Assembly: GCF_001281045.1 (NCBI RefSeq)
Contig: NZ_CP012622.1
Coordinates: 124,001-188,000, forward strand
DNA length: 64,000 nucleotides
Direction of reading: 5' to 3'
Origin: Spiroplasma cantharicola
GTDB taxonomy: Bacteria > Bacillota_I > Bacilli_A > Mycoplasmatales > Mycoplasmataceae
Shown here: piece after piece, positions 58,485-64,000 of the stretch
Position numbering within the stretch: position 1 is the first letter of the stretch
Layout: each line of letters opens with the position of its first letter
Position numbers and translations under genes: made by a program
The notes under the pieces: model-generated
What the model saw: the letters and a program-made list of their open reading frames with translations, nothing else
Told to the model about the DNA's origin: nothing
Databases searched by the model: none

Positions 58485-58497
58485 ATTTATAAAAGAG
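58474..58497. promoter_or_regulatory. Perfect palindrome over the ribosome-binding site of the gene at 58510
   Basis: CTCTTTTATAAA and its complement TTTATAAAAGAG, 24 bases with no mismatch. The right arm includes GAG of the AGAGAGGA ribosome-binding site, so as RNA it would hide that site; as DNA it could be an operator. No T tract follows, so a terminator is unlikely. Confidence 0.55.
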
Positions 58498-58509
58498 AGG
58501 ATTTAGAAA

Positions 58510-60339
58510 ATGAATAGAAATATTAGTAATAAAATTTTAGATTTAACTTCAAGTGCAATGATGATCTCATTAGCTATGTGTCTAAAATTAATTTTTTCAC
58601 CTTTACCAGGTGTGGATTTAACACTTTTGATTATTTTATTGACAGGGCTATTTTTGAAATCTAATATTTCAATTTTATCAACGATTGGAATATCATTATT
58701 AAGTTTACTTATGCCTGTAGATATCATTTTAAGCATTTGTACAATTACAATTTATTTACTTTTTAATATTTCTTTAGTTATTTTTAAGTATTTTTTATTA
58801 AGAAATAAAATTGTTATTTATGTAATGGCACCCATTTCTGCTTTAATGATTACTTCTTTATATTTGTTAGTTTCAATTTTTACATATGGTAGAACAGAGG
58901 GTTATTCATTATATTTAACACATTTACATGAAGCCTATATAATATTTTTTATGTATTGCTTAATAACACCCTTTTTACTAAAGCAGTTTGAAAACCTTTT
59001 AATAAAAATTGAGGGAAGATATTCATCTATATATAATAAATCATTTAAAAAATATATTGAAGAAAGTGAGAGTAACATTTTGAAAATTTCAGATAAAAAA
59101 ATTAATTATAATATTCAATTAGCTTCAATGATTATTTCAATGATGATATTAATTTCTTATTTTAGTTTTGTTCCCTATAAAATGGTAACTAAGTTTGAAG
59201 ATATTAATTACTTAGCAGCAATCATAATAGTTCCAATTTTGATGTTATTTGTAACTCCAACGTGAATTAAATTAGCAAAAAAAATTGGAAACCTAAAAGT
59301 ATTAAAAATTAATTCAATTGGATTATTATTTGCCTTAATATGTACATTTAGTTCATTTGAAACTAATAATTTAAGCTTGGCTAATGGGTTGTTATTTACA
59401 GGTTTAATCTTATTTGGAATTTTCGTTGCAGGCTTATTACCAATCAATATAGAAATTATAAAAAGTTATGAAAGAAGAAATAGTTTAAAAAATAAAACAG
59501 CAAAGTATAATTCCATTTATGGTTTTTTGCTTTTACCAATACCATTTCTAATGGACTATTATTCTAAGAGTCTCTATATTTTATTTTTATTTCTTATAGT
59601 AATGATAATTCTTATTTGCTTATTTATATTTAATCAAAATATTATGTCAGATGGAAATGTTTTAAATATTAATAAAGATTCCTTTAAAACATTAAAAACA
59701 AATAAAAAATTCTTTATTGAAATATTTATTCAAAATTATTTTATAGGCTTTTTTAAATTTCTAGATTGGTCTTTAGTTTTATTCTTTTTTTTAAAATTTG
59801 AAAATAATAAAATTATTATAACTACTCAAATCAATGAAACTTCACTTATATTATTCCTAATTTTTGGTTTTATTTCAAAATATTTTGCACAAGCAATTTT
59901 TGGAAATATTAAATTTAAAAATAATAATGTCAATAGAATAGCAATGTTTTTAACTTTAATATCTGTTACAGCTTTTATAAGTTTTTTAATTTCAAGTTAC
60001 TATATAAATTACTCAAATATGAATAATATTTATTATTCAATATTGCTTATTCTTATGTTTATATTTGGAACAGCTTATGCTCTAATTGAAAAAACAAAAG
60101 CAAAAAGGTTTAAGTCTATTGTAAGTGATGACGAGTTTTCATTAGCAATGATTATTGATCATGTTATGGGTAATGCTTTCTTTTCATTAATTATTGCAAG
60201 TATATTTTTCATAATTATATTATTAACACAAGCATCTTTATTAGCAATGATTATTTTAATGTCATCTTTTGTAATAATAGGGTCAATATTATTAGTCACA
60301 AATTCATTATTAAAAAATAAACAAAAAGAGAACATTTAG
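58510..60339 (+). CDS. Membrane protein with ECF-S-like N-terminus and MFS-like remainder
   Basis: 609 residues, frame kept through TGA at 59263. The first 165 residues ([18 protein letters not shown], then [15 protein letters not shown]) have six close helices and look like a substrate-capture S component of an ECF vitamin transporter. After a polar link (about 170-200) there are about eleven further helices resembling an MFS-type carrier. I cannot name the substrate; folate is a guess from the neighbouring folD and fhs and is not supported by a motif. Its stop overlaps the end of folD by 4 bases on the other strand. Confidence 0.6.
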
Positions 60340-60349
60340 TTCTCTTTTT
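60323..60349. terminator. Shared bidirectional terminator of the convergent pair
   Basis: AAAAAGAGAAC-ATTTA-GTTCTCTTTTT, 11-base perfect stem. It includes both stop codons: TAG of the forward gene (60337-60339) and TAA of folD (60336-60338 read on the minus strand). Confidence 0.92.
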
Positions 60350-61178
60350 GTTTATAAAGATTAAAAGTATTTTCTAATAGACATGCTATTGTCATTGGAC
60401 CAACACCCCCTGGAACAGGAGTAATATATTTAACAATTTTTAATACTTCTTCAAATTTTACATCTCCACAATATTTACCATCTTTAAAGTTTGCTCCAAC
60501 ATCAATTACTGTCATATTATTATTTACAAAATCCTTTGTTACTAAATTAGGAGAACCAGCAGCACTAATTAAAATATCTGCCTTTTTACAAATATCTTTT
60601 AAGTTTTTTGTTTTTGTATTACATATTGTAACTGTTGCAGATCTATTAATTAACATATTTGCAAGAGGTTTTCCAACAATATTGCTTCTTCCAATTATTA
60701 CAACATTCTCTCCAATTAAATTAATTTTTTTTCAATCTAGTAATTTAACTATTCCAAAAGGGGTTGCTGGATAAATATTTGATTTATTTAGCATTACATT
60801 ACCCAAAGTTATTGGACTGAATCCATCAGCATCTTTTGAAGGCGAAACTATATCTGTAATTTCTTTCTCATTAATATGTGAAGGCAAAGGCAATTGTACA
60901 ATGATACCATCAATTGTTAGATCACTATTTAAGATTTCTATTTGTTTAACTAGTTCACTTTGCTTAATATCTTCACTATATTTTTTTAGTTCTCCAATTA
61001 TACCGACATTTTCACAAGCTTTTAACTTATTTTTTATATATTTATTACTTGCAAAATTATTTCCAATTTGAATTATTACTAATTTTGGTCTTCTTTTTTT
61101 ATTTAATTGTTCTATACTATTTTTGAGACTAGTATTTAATTCTTGAGCATAATATTTACCATCAATTATTTTGTTCAT
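60336..61178 (-). CDS. folD: FolD: methylene-THF dehydrogenase/cyclohydrolase
   Basis: Interconverts 5,10-methylene-THF and 10-formyl-THF (NAD(P)-dependent). 280 residues; the frame needs one TGA Trp near 60731. The catalytic lysine region is [20 protein letters not shown] (the YxxxK motif), with [11 protein letters not shown] and [16 protein letters not shown]; the cofactor-binding half ends in [13 protein letters not shown] and contains GVGPMT and DVGANF. Start ATG at 61178 has GAGAGGAC seven bases upstream. fhs starts divergently 43 bases away; together they form the formate-driven one-carbon route. Confidence 0.96.
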
Positions 61179-61215
61179 GATTTAAGTGTCCTCTCTAAGA
61201 AACATTCTAAAGGTG

Positions 61216-61221
61216 ATTATA
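61216..61221 (-). promoter_or_regulatory. Possible folD -10 box
   Basis: TATAAT on the minus strand immediately before the fhs start codon, 38-43 bases upstream of the folD ATG. Its -35 would lie inside fhs. Confidence 0.35.
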
Positions 61222-62784
61222 ATGGAAAAAATCTTAAAAGTATTGAATAACCTAAAAATTGATGAAAAAGATTTTTATTTTTATGGAAAAGAAATAGTAA
61301 AAATTAATTATGAGAAATATATGAATAAGAAAAAAGGTAAGTTAATATTAATGACTTCAATTAATCCAACTCCCGCAGGAGAAGGTAAAACAACAACAGC
61401 AATTGGTTTAGCAGATGGGTTAAAACATATTGGTAAAAATGTTATATTAGCTCTTAGAGAACCTAGTTTAGGTCCGGTGTTTGGTAGAAAAGGAACTGCC
61501 ACTGGTGGGAGAGAAAGTGAAGTTATTCCAATGGATGAAATTAACTTACATTTCACAGGAGATATTCATGCAATTACAACAGCAAATAACTTAATTTCAG
61601 CTCAAATAGATTCAGAGATTTATTGAAATAGTAAGCTTAAAATTGATCCTAATAAAGTTATATGAAAAAGGTGTTTAGATTTAAATGATAGAGCTCTAAG
61701 AAATATTGATATTAAAATTAGTTCTAAGGTCTGTAGAAAAGAAGAATTTACAATTACAGCAGCAAGTAATATGATGACAATTTTAAGTCTTTCAAAAAAT
61801 ATTGAAGATTTAAGAATGAGATTAGATAGTTCTTTAGTAGCTTATAGTTTAGAGGGTAAAGAAATATTTTTAAAAGAGTTAGATATAACAGGGTCATTAA
61901 TGGCAATTTTAAAGAATGCAATTAATCCTAATTTAGTTTTAACAAAATATGATACTCCAACTTTAATTCATTGTGGTCCATTTGCAAATATTGCTACGGG
62001 AACAAATTCAATTATTTCAACAAACTTAGCTTTAAGTTTAGGAGATTATTGTATTGTCGAATCAGGGTTTGGCAGTGATTTAGGATTTGAAAAGTATATA
62101 AATGTAGTTAACCAAGACAATGATTTAATTCCTGATTGTACAGTTATGGTTGTAACTTTAAGAGCATTAAATTTGCACAATGATTTTGAAAATAATTTTG
62201 ATCACTTACAAAAGCACTTAAAACATATAACTCAATATCATTTAAATTTAATTGTAGCAATTAATTTTATTGAAAATGATAGCATAGAACAATTATCACA
62301 ATTGAAAAAGTGATTAGATGAAAATAATTATTTATGAGAAATGAATGAAGCGTATATTAAAGGTGCAACTGGAGCATCTGCATTAGCAAATAAAGTAGTT
62401 GAAATTTGCAATACTAAACAAAATTTTAAAGCTTTGATTAAAGAAAATGAAACTATTGAAGAAAAAATTAAAAAAATTGTTAATAATTTTTATTATTTAG
62501 AAGACTTCAAAATTAGTAAAGCTGCATCAGCCAAGATAAATTCAATTAATAAAACAAAATATAAAAATCTTCCAATTTGTATGGTTAAATCATCAAATTC
62601 AATTGATGGAAATGATAATAAAAAGAGCAATTATAAAATAACTATTGAAGATGTCAATGTAAATAGTGGAGCAAAATTTATACTTGTTTATACAAATAAT
62701 GTTATGAGTATGCCTGGTTTAAATAAATATCCAAATTCAAAAGATATTGATTTACAAAATGGTGAAGTAGTTGGATTAAAATAG
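61222..62784 (+). CDS. fhs: Formate-tetrahydrofolate ligase
   Basis: Makes 10-formyl-THF from formate, ATP and THF for formyl-Met-tRNA and purine synthesis. 520 residues, a little shorter than the usual 550. The P-loop-like motif is [38 protein letters not shown] follows; [16 protein letters not shown] and [13 protein letters not shown] are typical of the family, as is TYNPGLNxYPN-type ending [16 protein letters not shown]. The ATG at 61222 with AAAGGTGAT is chosen over the upstream start at 61186. Closed by a hairpin terminator. Confidence 0.96.
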
Positions 62785-62790
62785 AAAATA

Positions 62791-62816
62791 AAAAAATGGA
62801 TTTAAATCCATTTTTT
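62791..62816. terminator. Bidirectional terminator between fhs and the NADH-oxidase-like gene
   Basis: AAAAAATGGATTTAAATCCATTTTTT, A tract to one side and T tract to the other, between convergent genes. Confidence 0.92.
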
Positions 62817-62827
62817 TATTTTCTATA

Positions 62828-64000
62828 CTATTTTTCGAAATAATTTAATCCTAAAACTTGTAGACTTGCTAATGTTATAAAGTTATATGGCTTATTAAAG
62901 TGAGGTAAGAAGAAGATATCAACTAATGGTAATTCATCAATTGTTAATCCTTTTTGAATTGCTAAGGCGAACATATACATAACTTCTGTATGGTTATTTA
63001 CAGAAGCAACTTGTGCTCCAATAATTCTTCTTGATTTTTTCTCTCAAATAATTTTAATTCATACGTCTTTGTAAGTTGACATAAATTCAGGTCTATCTGA
63101 ATCTTTAAACATAACTTCTTCTACATCAAGACCAAAACGTTTACATGCTTCCATTGAAATACCCACTGAAGCCATTTTTCATCCAAATACTTCAATTCCA
63201 TTTGCTCCAGTAAATCCTGGACTTTTTAATTTATTTCCTTGAACAATGTTAGCAGCAGCTAAAATACCAGTTCTTACAGCAGTTGTTGCTAATGCAATTT
63301 GAGTATCTTTTTTCATTGAACAGTTATAAACTTGTGCACAGTCACCAACTGCATAGATATCTTTATTAGAAGATTGCATAAATTCGTTTGTTTTAATTGC
63401 TCCTCTTTCATCAAGATCAATTACACCTTTTAATAAAGCTGTTTGAGGAATAACTCCAACAGAGAATACAACATAATCAACTGCAATTTCACCTTTATCT
63501 GTGATAACTTTATTTACTTTTCCGTTTTTTCCTTCAAATTTGACAACTTTTTGTCCAAGAGCTAAGTTAACTCCTTTTTCTTTCATTGTTTCTTCTACTA
63601 ATCCAGTAAATTCACTATCATAATAAACTGGCATAATTCTATCAGCAATATCAATTAATGATACTTTTTTATTGTTTGCAACAAAAGCATCTACTAATTC
63701 AACTCCGATGTATCCAGCTCCAACAACAGCAACTTTTTTGATTGCAGGGTTATCGTTAGCTGCCTTAATAACTTTTGCATGGTGGAAATTTTTACAAATT
63801 TGAACACCTTCTAAATCAATTCCTTCAATTGGAGGGAATATTGGTCATGTACCTGAAGCTATTACTAATTTGTCGTAATTGTCATCAAATTCTTCTCCAG
63901 TTTTTAAGTTTTTTACTCTGATTGTTTTTTTCTTTGCATCTAATCCAATTCATTGGTGCTGCATTTTAACATTTATGTTTTCACTTTCTAAAATTTCAGG
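62828..64000 (-). CDS. nox: FAD-dependent NADH oxidase / CoA-disulfide reductase-like (5' part outside window)
   Basis: About 390 residues of the C-terminal part of a roughly 450-residue flavoprotein; the N-terminal FAD loop and the redox cysteine lie beyond base 64000. Visible are the NAD-binding GxGYIGxELV region (VGAGYIGVELVDAF), the FAD site DLDERGAIKTNEF...AVGDCAQV, and the dimer domain beginning GANGIEVFG. The C-terminal LHGADINVVLPH-type elements and the last residues GLNYFEK end at TAG 62828. These proteins turn NADH + O2 to NAD+ and water in fermenting mollicutes; without the active-site cysteine region CoA-disulfide reductase cannot be excluded. Confidence 0.88.

Overview
The window is low-GC DNA from a wall-less mollicute of the Spiroplasma/Mesoplasma/Mycoides branch. 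Every long gene stays open only if TGA is read as Trp. Lipoprotein signal peptides are of the MKKLLGLLGSL...ACG type, intergenic DNA is extremely AT-rich, and the tRNA run Arg-Pro-Ala-Met-Ile-Ser-fMet-Asp-Phe is the arrangement known from Mycoplasma capricolum and Bacillus. Genus is inferred; there is no rRNA here to fix it.

Layout. 1-6129: end of a membrane protein, then ligA and gatC-gatA-gatB. 6163-8623: divergent K+ uptake pair (RCK protein and KtrB-like channel). 8790-12986: a 1398-aa FtsX-type permease. 13291-23250: a lipoprotein/ABC-2 permease/ABC ATPase cassette present three times; all three lipoproteins are intact, but only the first copy keeps working ABC genes, the other two being eroded remnants. 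23404-28069: a P-type cation ATPase and an ABC exporter. 28198-29217: six tRNAs. 29487-33027: uracil permease, two HAD phosphatases and thioredoxin. 33161-35572: an exported glycosidase-like protein. 35866-41019: polyamine importer potA-potB-potCD. 41364-42658: eleven tRNAs. 42878-48697: Mg2+ P-type ATPase, leuS and a ferritin-like protein. 48780-58418: a tight five-gene operon (SF1 helicase, two uncharacterised proteins, two-module AAA+ ATPase, radical-SAM protein). 58510-64000: a large membrane protein, folD, fhs and an NADH-oxidase-like flavoprotein cut by the window edge.

How it works together. Transport dominates: K+, Mg2+, another cation, uracil, polyamines and several ABC exporters. 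fhs and folD interconvert one-carbon folates; gatCAB, leuS and 17 tRNAs serve translation.

The most interesting points are (1) the helicase/AAA+/radical-SAM operon, which looks like an uncharacterised ATP-driven repair, remodelling or conflict system; (2) four short ORFs with good ribosome-binding sites just before transporter genes (uraA, potA, mgtA and the membrane protein at 58510), three of them overlapping a hairpin at the stop codon and one containing a terminator-like hairpin, which suggests translation-coupled control; and (3) the lipoprotein triplication, with T-tract promoter spacers and a shared inverted repeat that suggest switching or shared regulation.
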